From Bradyrhizobium sp. Ash2021 (GTDB lineage Bacteria; Pseudomonadota; Alphaproteobacteria; Rhizobiales; Xanthobacteraceae): a stretch of DNA of 64,000 nt. The notes under the pieces were generated by a model. The model was given only the letters and a program-made list of their open reading frames with translations. It was not told the origin of the DNA and searched no databases. Both the position numbers and the translations under genes were made by a program. The DNA is taken from positions 5,810,501-5,874,500 of the forward strand of contig NZ_CP100604.1 in assembly GCF_031202265.1 (NCBI RefSeq). The letters run 5' to 3'. Shown here in pieces: positions 42,668 through 51,664 of the stretch (positions within the stretch are counted from its first letter, which is position 1; the number at the start of each line of letters is the position of its first letter).

Positions 42668-43363
42668 TTACGTAAACACCGTTTCGACGATCGTCGTGAC
42701 GCCGATCGCAATGGTGACAAGGCCGACCGCGCCTTGCAGGCCTCGATTGGCAAACGTGAGCCAGCGCGCGGAGGCTGCAATCGGCACCGCGATCAGCGTC
42801 GACAGCGCGCCCATGCCGATCATCGAGCCGATCCCGAACAGCGCGACGTAGCCAAGTCCGATCGCGGGACTGGAGGCCTGCGATACCGCCAACACCAGCA
42901 GCGCGGCAGAGCCGGCCATGCCGTGCATCAACCCGACCAGCAGCGTGCGCCAGCGAAAACCATGCTCATGCGTGTGAGCGCCGCGCGCATGGGCTGCGGC
43001 TTCGCCGGCGTGGCTGTGGGCGTGGAAATGGACCGTGCCGTCGCCGTGGCCGTGCCGGTGAAAATGCACGCGGTCGCGCCAGAGCCGCCACAGCACATGC
43101 GCACCGAGACCGACCAGCATGACCCCGACGGCGGTCTCCATCGGGCGCGCCATCGCCTCGGGGATTGCCTGAGCGAGCAGGATGGCGGCGCCGGTGAAAG
43201 CAAACAGCGTCAGCGTATGGCCGAGCCCCCAGGTCAGCCCGTGCTTGACGATATCACCGACGTCGGTGCGGCGCGCGGCAATGCTGGATACGGCGGCGAT
43301 ATGATCGGCCTCGAGCGCATGCTGCATGCCCAGCAAAAACCCAAGCCCAAGAATTCCGAACAT
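42668..43363 (-). CDS. Nickel/cobalt permease-type membrane protein
   Basis: The 231-residue protein has about six hydrophobic segments and the signature G-M-Q-H-A-L-E-A-D-H-I-A-A-V near residue 12, typical of NiCoT/UreH-like permeases. A His-rich loop (H-F-H-R-H-G-H-G-D-G, H-F-H-A-H-S-H-A-G) lies near residues 100-130 and may bind Ni or Co. The family either imports or exports these metals; direction is not clear from sequence. Confidence 0.82.
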   Translation of the reverse strand: MFGILGLGFLLGMQHALEADHIAAVSSIAARRTDVGDIVKHGLTWGLGHTLTLFAFTGAAILLAQAIPEAMARPMETAVGVMLVGLGAHVLWRLWRDRVHFHRHGHGDGTVHFHAHSHAGEAAAHARGAHTHEHGFRWRTLLVGLMHGMAGSAALLVLAVSQASSPAIGLGYVALFGIGSMIGMGALSTLIAVPIAASARWLTFANRGLQGAVGLVTIAIGVTTIVETVFT

Positions 43364-43414
43364 ATGCCCCCTGCCCGCTATGAGGTCGCATCAAACACCA
43401 GGTCGCAGCACTTG

Positions 43415-44140
43415 TCAGGTCAACACTTCATCGAACAGGCTTTGCATCGTCGCCCATGAACGGCGGTCGGCCTGCGCATTGTAGAGCGCGCTGCGCAGCA
43501 TCGATCCGTCCGCGGCGGGATTGGTGAAACCATGCAGCGTATTGCCGTAGCTGATGACCTGCCAGTCCCGCACGGCGGCTGCGCGCATCTCGTTCTCGAA
43601 ATCGGCGACCTGATCGGGCGGCGCCAGGGGGTCGTCCGCGCCGGTTAAGACCAGCACGCTCGCCCTCACCTTACCCGATACCGCCGGCATTTTCGTTGCC
43701 AGCACGCCATGGAAACTGACGACGGCCCTGAGATCGGCGCCCGCGCGCGCGAGTTCGAGTACCACCGAACCGCCGAAGCAAAATCCGATGGCCCCCAGCC
43801 TTCGCGCGTCGACTTGCGGCAACGCCGCCAGCGTTTCCAGCGCCGCACGGCCGCGGGCGCGGAGTTTTTCCGGCTCGGCGCGGAGGCCGCCGACCAGGGT
43901 GGTGACTTCCTGCAGGTTCCGCGCCTGCCGCCGCTCGCCGAACATGTCGGCGGCGAGCGCGACATAGCCGAGGCCAGCGAGCCGGCGCGCGCGTTCCATG
44001 GCGAAATCGCCCAATCCCAGCCCCTCGTGAAACACCAGGATGCCCGGTTGCGGCTCAGCGCTATCATTCCAGGCGAGATAGCCGCGCAAATTGGCTTGTT
44101 CGCAGCGGTAATCGACGTCGCGCGTCTGCATGAAATCCAT
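43415..44140 (-). CDS. Dienelactone hydrolase family protein
   Basis: The 241-residue protein shows the DLH triad: Cys121 in G-A-I-G-F-C-F-G-G, Asp in T-G-A-D-D-P-L-A-P and His in N-T-L-H-G-F-T-N-P. The V-F-H-E-G-L-G-L loop near residue 37 is also typical. Known members hydrolyse dienelactone in aromatic breakdown, but no such pathway is nearby, so the substrate is uncertain. Confidence 0.88.
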   Translation of the reverse strand: MDFMQTRDVDYRCEQANLRGYLAWNDSAEPQPGILVFHEGLGLGDFAMERARRLAGLGYVALAADMFGERRQARNLQEVTTLVGGLRAEPEKLRARGRAALETLAALPQVDARRLGAIGFCFGGSVVLELARAGADLRAVVSFHGVLATKMPAVSGKVRASVLVLTGADDPLAPPDQVADFENEMRAAAVRDWQVISYGNTLHGFTNPAADGSMLRSALYNAQADRRSWATMQSLFDEVLT

Positions 44141-44260
44141 TGGTCCTTGAAATCGACGGTAACCGGAACTTCACACCGGTTTGAAGCGTACACAACCCGA
44201 AATCGGAACATCGGCCGGCGCCATCCGTTCTTCTCACCCTTCCCACTCCGGAGAAACCGC

Positions 44261-44683
44261 ATGACGAAATTTCGAATTCTCGGCGCCGCCGCGATCCTCA
44301 CCTCCGCCCTGGCAAGCCCTGCCATGGCGCAGGAGGTGGTCACCAGCCCCGGCAAATGCGCGCAGTACTATCCGAACGCCAATTGCCAGAATTACGGACC
44401 GGGCAATCCCTACCGAGGCGCCTATCAGCGGCGTGTCTACCGGCACAACGGCACCTGGAACGACAGCTACAATCGCTGGAATGGCGACCGCTGGAGCGAA
44501 CGAGATACCGGCTTCTGGCCGGACGATGTCGCAGCCGGCGTCGTCGGCGGGGCGGTCGGCACCGCGGCAGCCATCGCCACCGCACCGCTCGCCAGCGACG
44601 CCTATGCCCGGCAGAACGGTTTTGTCTGCACCCCCGGTACCTACTTCCGCGGCGAAGACGGCCGCCGGCACCTCTGCCAGTAG
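44261..44683 (+). CDS. Secreted hypothetical protein
   Basis: From ATG 44261 (GGAGAAACCGC upstream) the 140-residue precursor has a signal peptide (cut after S-P-A-M-A), a Tyr/Asn-rich mid part (Y-Q-R-R-V-Y-R-H-N-G), a Gly/Ala hydrophobic stretch V-A-A-G-V-V-G-G-A-V-G-T-A-A-A, and C-T-P-G-T-Y-F-R-G. An IS3-type element sits 6 bases past the stop and separates the gene from its likely terminator at 45981. Confidence 0.7.
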   Translation: MTKFRILGAAAILTSALASPAMAQEVVTSPGKCAQYYPNANCQNYGPGNPYRGAYQRRVYRHNGTWNDSYNRWNGDRWSERDTGFWPDDVAAGVVGGAVGTAAAIATAPLASDAYARQNGFVCTPGTYFRGEDGRRHLCQ

Positions 44684-44753
44684 GACTTTTGACCTTGCCC
44701 CTCGGGCTTAATCCAGTTTGAAGTTCGCTCTGGCCCAAGACGAGGACCAGAGC

Positions 44754-45020
44754 ATGAAGCGCAATCGATTTACAGAAGAACAGATCATCGGGATTTTGAA
44801 GGAGCACGAGGCCGGGGTCCCGGTCGCCGATCTCTGCCGCAAGCATGGCGTCAGCGACGCCAGCATCTACAAATGGAAGGCCAAATTCGGAGGGCTGGAC
44901 GTCTCTGAGGCCAAGCGGCTGCGGTCGCTGGAGGACGAGAACGCGAAGCTGAAGCGGCTTCTGGCTGACGCCATGCTGGATAATGTGGCGCTGAAGGATC
45001 TCCTGGGAAAGAAATGGTGA
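44754..45020 (+). CDS. IS3-family transposase OrfA
   Basis: The 88-residue protein has a helix-turn-helix ([31 protein letters not shown]) and a leucine-zipper-like tail ([17 protein letters not shown]). It binds the element's ends. Its stop overlaps the OrfB start by 7 bases in the -1 frame. Confidence 0.93.
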   Translation: MKRNRFTEEQIIGILKEHEAGVPVADLCRKHGVSDASIYKWKAKFGGLDVSEAKRLRSLEDENAKLKRLLADAMLDNVALKDLLGKKW

Positions 45021-45943
45021 CGCCCGCGGGGAAGCGGAAAGCTGTCGCTCATCTGGTGGAAGCCCACGGGATGAGCGAACGGCGGGCGTGTAAAGCCATC
45101 GGCTGCTGCCGCATGACCATGAGATATCAGACGACCCGGGCGGATGATGCCGGCATTCGTCAGCGCATGAAGGCGATCGCCCAGGAACGCCGCCGTTTCG
45201 GCTACCGACGCCTGCATGTTCTGCTCAAGCGGGAGGGCTACGTGATCAACCACAAGAGGCTGTTCCGGCTCTATCGTGAGGAGAAGCTGGCGGTGCGCCG
45301 CCGTGGCGGCCGCAAGCGGGCCATCGGAACCAGGGCGCCGATGCTGGTTCCGATGGCGCCCAACGAACGCTGGTCGCTCGACTTCGTGTCGGATCAACTC
45401 ACCGACTGCCGCCGCTTCCGCATCCTGACCATCGTCGATGACTGCACCCGAGAAAGCCTGGCGCTGGTGGCCGACACCTCGCTCTCCGGGGTCCGCGTGG
45501 CGCGGGAACTGGATCGGCTGATGATCGAGCGCGGCAAGCCGAAGATGATCGTCAGCGACAATGGCAGCGAGCTTACCAGTAACGCCATCCTCACATGGGC
45601 GGACCAAGCCCGCGTCGAATGGCATTACATCGCGCCGGGCAAACCCATGCAGAACGCCTTCATCGAGAGCTTTAACGGCCGGCTACGGGATGAATTGTTA
45701 AACGAAACGCTGTTCTCTTCGCTGGCGCAGGCTCGCGTTGCCCTTGGATGCTGGCGCGCCGACTACAACGGCTCACGCCCCCATTCTCAGCTCGGATGGA
45801 AGACACCTTCCGAGTACGCCTTCACCTGCAATCCGCGCCGGGATCTGGCGCTGCGCTATGCCGATGGCTCCGCGCCAGCTCCCGTCGCTACCACCGTCCA
45901 ACCGGGCAACCCAAACGCCACGAGCGAACTCGGGATTGGATAA
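45014..45943 (+). CDS. IS3-family transposase OrfB
   Basis: The 309-residue DDE integrase has an HTH_21-like region ([12 protein letters not shown]), then the catalytic residues in [16 protein letters not shown] and [12 protein letters not shown]. Starting at ATG 45014 within the end of OrfA, it may be made by coupling or as an OrfAB fusion by -1 frameshift. Confidence 0.95.
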   Translation: MVTPAGKRKAVAHLVEAHGMSERRACKAIGCCRMTMRYQTTRADDAGIRQRMKAIAQERRRFGYRRLHVLLKREGYVINHKRLFRLYREEKLAVRRRGGRKRAIGTRAPMLVPMAPNERWSLDFVSDQLTDCRRFRILTIVDDCTRESLALVADTSLSGVRVARELDRLMIERGKPKMIVSDNGSELTSNAILTWADQARVEWHYIAPGKPMQNAFIESFNGRLRDELLNETLFSSLAQARVALGCWRADYNGSRPHSQLGWKTPSEYAFTCNPRRDLALRYADGSAPAPVATTVQPGNPNATSELGIG

Positions 45944-45980
45944 AACTTGGGGGCAAGGTCACTTTCGCGCTTTGAGGCGA

Positions 45981-46007
45981 AAAAGGCGGCCGAGGGCCGC
46001 TTTTTTT
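45981..46007 (+). terminator. Rho-independent terminator displaced by the IS
   Basis: GCGGCC (45986-45991) pairs with GGCCGC (45995-46000), followed by TTTTTTT (46001-46007). It probably ended the secreted-protein gene 44261-44683 before the insertion. Confidence 0.8.
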
Positions 46008-46092
46008 GTGCGCGGGCATGGTGGAAGCGGGCTTCGAGGTTCTGGCTCTTTGCGGGCAAGTCTGATATTCGGGCCGCCGATCCCCTCAATTC

Positions 46093-46167
46093 GCCGGTTT
46101 AGCTCAGCGGTAGAGCAGCGGTTTTGTAAACCGAAGGTCGGGAGTTCAATCCTCTCAACCGGCACCA
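46093..46167 (+). tRNA. tRNA-Thr (anticodon UGU)
   Basis: 75 nt with encoded CCA: acceptor GCCGGTT/AACCGGC, D-arm TAGCTCAGCGGTAGAGC, anticodon loop TTTGTAA giving UGU, and T-arm GGAGTTCAATCCTC. Confidence 0.95.
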
Positions 46168-46456
46168 ACCATTGCCCTCATCGGTACCTCGATGGATCCG
46201 GACCGGGCGCAGGGCTTCGACTTATCAGACAGCTATCCGATGACCGCGGACACTGTCGGGCGCATTGTTCGATTTTTCGAGGCCCGGCTTAACATCACCT
46301 AGCTCTGGCGCAGACCCATCCCACGCCGCGCGCGATGGTTACCAGGCGGATAACAATCGATCGCGCATTGTCCGCAAACTGCGGCGGCTTCTTCAAGACG
46401 GCATCTATAGGACCGGAGGAAAGCGCGGGGGCGCCGCGGGATTTTCGAGACTGCGC

Positions 46457-47968
46457 ATGAGCTGGGGCATTCCAAAACCAAAATCCGCGCCGACAAAACG
46501 GCTTCTGGCGCTCGGCCTTGCGGTGACGCTGGGCTTTTCCGCCATCTGCGGCGGCGTGCTCTGGACCATGGGCGAACGGGATTTCGAGCATAACCGGACG
46601 GCAGCGGCCAATCTGGTTGCGAGCATCGCCAGCGAGATCGATCGAAACATCGAGCTATACGATCTTTCGCTGCGGGCGGTAGTCGATGGAATCAAGCTGC
46701 CGGAGATCAACAAGATCGCGCCGGAATTGCGCCAGGTCGTTCTGTTCGATCGCGCCGCCACCGCAAAGGATATGGGCTCCATCCTGGTATTGGATGCCGG
46801 CGGCACGGTTACGCTGGACTCCCGTTCGCTGGTGCCGGCCAAAAAGAATTTTGCGGGCAGCGATTTCTTTCAGGTTCACGCGCATCGCACTGATTCCGGA
46901 TTGTTCATCAGCCGGCCCTGGGTTGCAGATGACGGGCAATATCTGATCAGCTTCTCCAGGCGCATCTCCAACGCGGACGGATCGTTTGGCGGGGTCGTCG
47001 CGGGCAGCATGCGCCTCAGCTACTTTCACAGCCTGTTCAAGAAGCTCCGCCTCGGTGAAAACGATTCGATGAACCTTCTGAGCGCGGACGGCACCATCTT
47101 GATGCGGGCGCCGTTCGACATCGACACCATCGGTCAGAGCTTACGAAAATCCACCGTTTTCAAGCAGTTTCCCACTTCGCCGGCCGGCTCCTACAAGACC
47201 GTTTCCATTCTCGACCACGTCGAGCGGCTGTTTGTCTTTCAGCAGGTCGGCAGCCATCCATTGTTGATCATCGAGGGCGTCTCGCTTGAAACCATCTATG
47301 CGGATTGGTGGCAGGAGGTGTCGCTGATCGGGTCGCTGATGGCCGCGTTGTGCGCGATCGTGATCGCGCTGACCCTGGTTCTGGTCGCGGCCCTGAAACG
47401 GCGCTCCGCGGCGGAAAGCCAGCTCGCCCTGCTCGCCAGCACCGACAGCTTGACCGGGCTCAGCAATCGCCGGCGGTTCGACGACGTGTTTGCCCGCGAG
47501 TGGCTCCGCGCGCAACGCGCGAGAACCGCGATCGCGCTGCTGATGATCGATGCAGATAATTTCAAGGCTTATAACGACGCTCATGGCCATCAGGCGGGCG
47601 ACACCGCACTTGGCTCGATCGCCGCCTGCATCGCGGGCAGCGCCAGGCGCGCGTCGGATCTCTGCGCGCGCTATGGCGGCGAGGAATTCGCGGTCCTGTT
47701 GCCCGGTGAAACCGTCGAGGGCGCTTTCCGGATTGCCGAGGAGATTCGGGCAAGCGTGTTGTCGTTGCGTGCGCAACAGCAAGGACGTCTCGATGTGTCT
47801 CCGACCGTCAGCGTGGGCGTGGCTGCGATGACCCCGCAGGCCGGCCTGGCGCCACACGACCTGATACGATCGGCCGATCTGGCCCTCTATGAAGCCAAGC
47901 ACGCCGGACGCGACCGCAGTATCGCGGCGCCGCCCATCCTGCCGTTGCGAAATAAATGGGCGGCATGA
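46457..47968 (+). CDS. Membrane-bound diguanylate cyclase with dCache-like sensor
   Basis: From ATG 46457 the 503-residue protein has a first membrane helix (about 16-38), an extracytoplasmic sensor of about 240 residues with P-W-V-A-D-D-G-Q-Y-L-I-S-F-S-R-R (Cache-like), a second helix near 290-312, and a C-terminal GGDEF domain with R-Y-G-G-E-E-F-A-V-L-L-P. An R-A-S-D motif five residues before it is an intact inhibitory site. It should make cyclic di-GMP with product inhibition. Confidence 0.92.
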   Translation: MSWGIPKPKSAPTKRLLALGLAVTLGFSAICGGVLWTMGERDFEHNRTAAANLVASIASEIDRNIELYDLSLRAVVDGIKLPEINKIAPELRQVVLFDRAATAKDMGSILVLDAGGTVTLDSRSLVPAKKNFAGSDFFQVHAHRTDSGLFISRPWVADDGQYLISFSRRISNADGSFGGVVAGSMRLSYFHSLFKKLRLGENDSMNLLSADGTILMRAPFDIDTIGQSLRKSTVFKQFPTSPAGSYKTVSILDHVERLFVFQQVGSHPLLIIEGVSLETIYADWWQEVSLIGSLMAALCAIVIALTLVLVAALKRRSAAESQLALLASTDSLTGLSNRRRFDDVFAREWLRAQRARTAIALLMIDADNFKAYNDAHGHQAGDTALGSIAACIAGSARRASDLCARYGGEEFAVLLPGETVEGAFRIAEEIRASVLSLRAQQQGRLDVSPTVSVGVAAMTPQAGLAPHDLIRSADLALYEAKHAGRDRSIAAPPILPLRNKWAA

Positions 47969-48022
47969 CTGGATCGGGCATCATCCGAAGACGGTAGTCG
48001 GCAGGACAAAACCGCTTCGGAG

Positions 48023-48056
48023 GCGCGCGGTGTCACCCTTTTGTCACCTCGCGCGC
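48023..48056. terminator. Imperfect hairpin after the diguanylate cyclase gene
   Basis: GCGCGCGGTG and CACCTCGCGCGC pair with one bulge around TCACCCTTTTGT, 55 bases past the cyclase stop. T-run is weak; role as terminator is uncertain. Confidence 0.45.
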
Positions 48057-48148
48057 AAAAATTGATGCCAAAGCCGCGCAACGTCACGGCATACGCTTGA
48101 TTCCCCAAGGGCGCTTTGCTGAAATGCTGGTTGGGTTTGAGGTGCGTC

Positions 48149-48565
48149 ATGAAATGGATGCGTGAACGCGATCTCCTGATCGCCCAGACGATGGCATTCG
48201 TGCAATCGGTGACCGGCAAGACGCCGGCTACCGACAAGCCTGTTGCGACACGCGGCGCTTTCGGGCCGGTCGACGTCCGCATGCCCTCTGACGCGCCAGC
48301 GCCCAGTTTTGCGGCCGCGCCGACCTCTGATTTCAAGCCGAGCCTTGCCGAGATAGCGCCCGTTGCCGAGCTGCCAAGGCCGGTCCCGATGGCGCGACTG
48401 GAGCTGCGGGACGACTTCCAGTCCGAGATACGGACGCGGGTCGCCAACTTCCGCGCCCATCAGGAGAAGTTCAACCGCGAGCGCGAGGCCTATTGCAGCG
48501 CCACCATGGCCAAGGTCCGCGCCGCCCTCGGCGAGCATTCCGAGACCCCGCGGCTCGGCAAGTAA
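48149..48565 (+). CDS. Conserved hypothetical protein
   Basis: From ATG 48149 (GAGGTG upstream) the 138-residue protein starts M-K-W-M-R-E-R-D-L-L-I-A-Q-T-M-A-F-V-Q-S, has an Ala/Pro-rich middle, and ends with an amphipathic helix (F-Q-S-E-I-R-T-R-V-A-N-F-R-A-H-Q-E-K-F). Familiar as a Bradyrhizobium protein without known function. Confidence 0.65.
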   Translation: MKWMRERDLLIAQTMAFVQSVTGKTPATDKPVATRGAFGPVDVRMPSDAPAPSFAAAPTSDFKPSLAEIAPVAELPRPVPMARLELRDDFQSEIRTRVANFRAHQEKFNREREAYCSATMAKVRAALGEHSETPRLGK

Positions 48566-48592
48566 CGCCGGCTGCGGCACTGCTGCGCAACA

Positions 48593-49441
48593 TCAGTTTC
48601 GGCCGATCTTCTCCAGCACCGGCAGCAGATGTTTTAGAAACATTTCCGGATTTTCGCTCATCGGGAAGTGGCCGAGGCCCTTCATGATGGTGACCTCGCT
48701 GCCGGCGATGCTGCGCGCAACCGCAAGCGTTTCTTCCGGCGTGCAGGAATAATCGTATTCGCCCGACAGCAGAAACAGCGGGCAGCGTTTGGTGTCGATC
48801 TCCGCGACCCGGCCGCGGATGTCGCCGTCGATCTTGTAGAAATAGAGATCGCCTTTGAAAACGCCGGGCCCGCTTTGCATGTAATGCCACAACGTCTCCC
48901 AGCGCTCCTTGTCGGGCGCATCGGGGCCAACCAGCCCCGAGACGATGGCGGCGGCGACTTCGCCGCCGTGTACGTCCGGCCGGTGCAGGAAATTCAGGTC
49001 GTAATACGGATCGACATGCGCGCCGGCCTGCAGGCCGATGATGGCGCGAAAGCGTTCGGGATGTTCGAGCGCCAGATGCAGCGCGATGCGGCCGCCGATC
49101 GAGCAGCCGATCACGATCGGCTTGTCGAGATCGAGCGCGGCCGCGATCTCGAGGATCATGGTCGTGTATTGCGCCGAGGTGAGCTGATACTCCTCGTCGT
49201 GCCAGCCGGCGGGCGGCGACGATTTGCCATGCCAGGGCATGTCGAAGGCGATGACGCGATGGTTGCGCGTGATGCGCGCATCGTTCATCAGCGCGCGATA
49301 TTGCCGCCCGTCGCTGCCGGCGGTGTGCAGGCACAATAGCGGCGTGCCCTCGCCGGCCTGCTCGACATAGATGCGGTGCGGCCGGCCGAACAAGTCCAGA
49401 TGCATGTAGCGGCCGGTGATCGGCTCGAATGTCGCGCTCAT
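48593..49441 (-). CDS. Alpha/beta hydrolase
   Basis: The 282-residue protein has C-L-H-T-A-G-S-D (oxyanion region), A-F-D-M-P-W-H-G-K-S, nucleophile elbow G-C-S-I-G-G at 112-117 (Ser114), a late Asp strand L-L-S-G-E-Y-D-Y-S and His in K-G-L-G-H-F-P-M-S-E-N-P. Substrate unknown. Its start overlaps the stop of the next-upstream gene (49438-49441). Confidence 0.88.
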   Translation of the reverse strand: MSATFEPITGRYMHLDLFGRPHRIYVEQAGEGTPLLCLHTAGSDGRQYRALMNDARITRNHRVIAFDMPWHGKSSPPAGWHDEEYQLTSAQYTTMILEIAAALDLDKPIVIGCSIGGRIALHLALEHPERFRAIIGLQAGAHVDPYYDLNFLHRPDVHGGEVAAAIVSGLVGPDAPDKERWETLWHYMQSGPGVFKGDLYFYKIDGDIRGRVAEIDTKRCPLFLLSGEYDYSCTPEETLAVARSIAGSEVTIMKGLGHFPMSENPEMFLKHLLPVLEKIGRN

Positions 49442-49806
49442 GCCGCGGCTCCTTCGCTGCGCAGCTTGGCGAGCGCCTCCTTGAAGTAGCGCAGATTGGC
49501 CATGAAGATCTGGAGATTGCCTTCGGCCTTGAGCACGCGCCGCTTGATCAGCGCCATCAGATCATTCGAGCCTAGCGGCGGCCTCCGGCTCCAGAATTTC
49601 GCCCATTCCTCTTCGGGTGCCCTGAGCGTGAAGGCCGACGACGGCATCACGAACGGTCCCCGCGTTACCGACACCACGCGGCCCTCGAAGATCGAGATCA
49701 GCCACGCGGTCGGGCCGACTTCCAGAAGGAATGTGGTCGTCAGATACCGTCCACGCCGGACCAGCCCTTCGTCGCCGTTGACCCGCTGCTGCAGCACCTC
49801 GATCAT
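49438..49806 (-). CDS. SCP2-like hypothetical protein
   Basis: The 122-residue protein has a beta-rich core (L-V-R-R-G-R-Y-L-T-T-T-F-L-L-E, W-L-I-S-I-F-E-G-R-V) and ends in two amphipathic helices. The pattern resembles sterol-carrier-protein-2-like lipid-binding domains. The 4-base overlap with the hydrolase gene suggests joint action on a hydrophobic substrate. Confidence 0.55.
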   Translation of the reverse strand: MIEVLQQRVNGDEGLVRRGRYLTTTFLLEVGPTAWLISIFEGRVVSVTRGPFVMPSSAFTLRAPEEEWAKFWSRRPPLGSNDLMALIKRRVLKAEGNLQIFMANLRYFKEALAKLRSEGAAA

Positions 49807-49919
49807 CCCGTCCCCGCCCCTTTGGTTTCAGCCGGCCGCAATTCGCAGATCGCGTCCGTTACGTCCCATGATGGGTGTGGATAGGCGGTGGGGTCAATCA
49901 CACGGGCCCCGGGCCGGCC

Positions 49920-50033
49920 CTAGAGCCAGGCGCATACCAGCGCGACGTTAGCCGCGCAGGCCGCCAGCAGCGCGACGGTCAGCGTGAGCTGGACACGCTC
50001 GCAGGAGGTCTGGAGGATCGGGATCGTTCTCAT
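49920..50033 (-). CDS. 37-residue membrane peptide
   Basis: ATG 50033 opens M-R-T-I-P-I-L-Q-T-S-C-E-R-V-Q-L then a hydrophobic run T-L-T-V-A-L-L-A-A-C-A-A-N-V-A-L and V-C-A-W-L, stop TAG at 49920. A single membrane helix with a short polar start is likely. Ribosome-binding site is weak. Found by eye; no family known. Confidence 0.45.
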   Translation of the reverse strand: MRTIPILQTSCERVQLTLTVALLAACAANVALVCAWL

Positions 50034-50236
50034 GGCCGGAAACATCCGGCGATTCTAGGCCAGGAGTCTCGGGGATTCTTTTTCGCTGGATTCAGGACTC
50101 GTTAAGGACTCAGGGACTCCGGGAAAAGGGCCGAAACGGACTAAATCTCCCCATTCCCCGCGAAGGGCTACCAATGCGGCCCCGGGGCGAAACCTCCACG
50201 CATCGGCGGCGTTGACGATTTTTAGCGGAGCAAACC

Positions 50237-50491
50237 ATGCCCTACGCGCTGTTCTGTCACGACGCCAAGCTGAGCAAGGCGTATCCGACCGAGGCGGATG
50301 TTTGGAAGCAGGCCAGGAAGTGCGGCCTCGTGGTCGACGTGGCCACCGACGAGGAAAAGCCGTCACCCCGGCCGGTGCTGGACAACGACTATGAGATCAG
50401 GTCGTGCCGGCCTGACCCGCATGAGGATCCCGCCAGGAACAAGGCCGACGCCGAGCGCGAGGCGCAACTGGAGCCGCAGTGGGGTTTGTGA
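50237..50491 (+). CDS. Conserved small hypothetical protein
   Basis: The 84-residue protein M-P-Y-A-L-F-C-H-D-A-K-L-S-K-A-Y has a short alpha/beta look and a charged tail (D-P-A-R-N-K-A-D-A-E-R-E). AGCGGAG precedes ATG. It resembles small rhizobial proteins of unknown role. Confidence 0.65.
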   Translation: MPYALFCHDAKLSKAYPTEADVWKQARKCGLVVDVATDEEKPSPRPVLDNDYEIRSCRPDPHEDPARNKADAEREAQLEPQWGL

Positions 50492-50511
50492 GACTTTTTG
50501 GATCGCCAATC

Positions 50512-50751
50512 TTACGGCGTTGCCGTCGCCAGCGAGGCCTGTTCCGACGCCAGCGAAACGCAGGCCTTGCGCCGGTGCAGTCCCCTGATCGCGCCGGTCA
50601 CCTTGAGCACCTTCCCCACCGGACAGGAGGCGTCCTGAACGAAGGCGATCTCATAGGGGGCAAGGATAAGGGGCTCGGATTTCAGCACGGTCTGGGCAAA
50701 GCACGGCAAAGACACCGCGGAAAAGATCAGTCCTAACGCAAATGCACGCAT
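50512..50751 (-). CDS. Small secreted protein
   Basis: From ATG 50751 the 79-residue precursor has a signal peptide (L-G-L-I-F-S-A-V-S-L-P-C-F-A) and a short mature part with E-P-L-I-L-A-P-Y-E-I-A-F-V, C-P-V-G-K-V-L-K-V-T-G and R-K-A-C-V-S-L. Two cysteines may form a disulfide. Conserved in Bradyrhizobium to my knowledge; role unknown. Confidence 0.65.
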   Translation of the reverse strand: MRAFALGLIFSAVSLPCFAQTVLKSEPLILAPYEIAFVQDASCPVGKVLKVTGAIRGLHRRKACVSLASEQASLATATP

Positions 50752-50900
50752 GTTCGTTGTCCACCAGCCGGCGCGACCATAATAGCTGATCATGACAATA
50801 GTTGCGTGCACTGCAGAAATTATTTTTGGCATGCCTGGGAAGCGAAAGCCGCAAGGCTTTGCTCAACGCCCAAGGCTTTGCCCGACACCATCGACGCAAA

Positions 50901-50925
50901 AAAGGCCGGCTTGAGCCGGCCTTTT
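50901..50925 (-). terminator. Terminator of the porin gene
   Basis: AAAGGCCGGCT (50901-50911) and AGCCGGCCTTT (50914-50924) form a perfect stem with a 2-base gap. On the minus strand it is followed by a T-run (AAAAAA at 50897-50903 on the plus strand). It lies 23 bases past the porin stop. Confidence 0.85.
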
Positions 50926-50947
50926 CTGGTCTCGATTCCAACCGGTA

Positions 50948-51664
50948 TCAATATTTGGCGGCAACCGGGCCACCCCAGCCGAACCGGTAGTTCACACCGA
51001 CCTTGACGGTGTGCTCGTCGTTCCGGGAGCTGACGCCGACAATATCGGCCGGCCCTGAGGTGAAGGTGGTCTTGCCGAAATTGTAATACTGGTACTCGGC
51101 CTTGGCCGACCAGTTCGGCGCGAACATGTATTCGAGGCCGGCGCCGACGGTATAGCCGTCCTTGTGGTTGCCATCGGTGGTGAAGGCCGCAGGCGTGCCG
51201 GCAACCGATGCCCCGATATTGCTGTTGTCGCGCCAGGCGTAACCACCCTTGGCGTAGACCAGCGCCGGACCCCAGGTGTAGCCGAGCCGGCCGGTCACCG
51301 AACCGAGCTGGTCGTTCTTCGAGGTCACCAGCGTACCGCCGGGGAAGAGCACCCCGTTATTGTTGCTGCCGGTCAGCCAGCTATATTGCGCTTCGGCGCC
51401 CACCACCCAGTTCGGCGCGAACTGATAGTCGAAGCCGCCCTGCACGCCGCCGAGGAAGCGCGCGTCGCTGCTCTGGAAGGTATTGTCGCCGGCGAAGGCG
51501 CCACCGACATGGCCGCCGATGTAGAAGCCGGTCCAGTTATAGATCACGGCGGGCGCCGTATAAGGCGGCGGCGCCTTCGAATAGGTGCGTGCCGGCATGT
51601 CAGCCGCAAAAGCCGGTCCCGCGAATGCGGCCAGCGCGACGGCGCCGAGCAAAATCTTCTTCAT
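50948..51664 (-). CDS. Omp25/RopB-like outer-membrane beta-barrel protein
   Basis: The 238-residue precursor has a signal peptide (cut after P-A-F-A), a linker with Y-S-K-A-P-P-P-Y and W-T-G-F-Y-I-G-G-H-V-G-G, and alternating strands such as V-G-A-E-A-Q-Y-S-W-L, V-T-G-R-L-G-Y-T-W, W-S-A-K-A-E-Y-Q-Y-Y-N-F-G and a terminal V-N-Y-R-F-G-W. This is the eight-stranded barrel type abundant in rhizobial outer membranes. Confidence 0.92.
   Translation of the reverse strand: MKKILLGAVALAAFAGPAFAADMPARTYSKAPPPYTAPAVIYNWTGFYIGGHVGGAFAGDNTFQSSDARFLGGVQGGFDYQFAPNWVVGAEAQYSWLTGSNNNGVLFPGGTLVTSKNDQLGSVTGRLGYTWGPALVYAKGGYAWRDNSNIGASVAGTPAAFTTDGNHKDGYTVGAGLEYMFAPNWSAKAEYQYYNFGKTTFTSGPADIVGVSSRNDEHTVKVGVNYRFGWGGPVAAKY

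Larger units (their letters stand above)
44690..45961 (+). mobile_element. IS3-family (IS407-group) insertion sequence, complete
   Basis: The 1272-bp element begins TGACCTTGCCCC (44690) and ends with its inverted copy GGGGCAAGGTCA (45961). CTTT at 44686-44689 and at 45962-45965 is a 4-bp target duplication, as expected for the IS407 group. It encodes OrfA and OrfB. Matching duplications and intact frames suggest a recent insertion. Confidence 0.9.
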
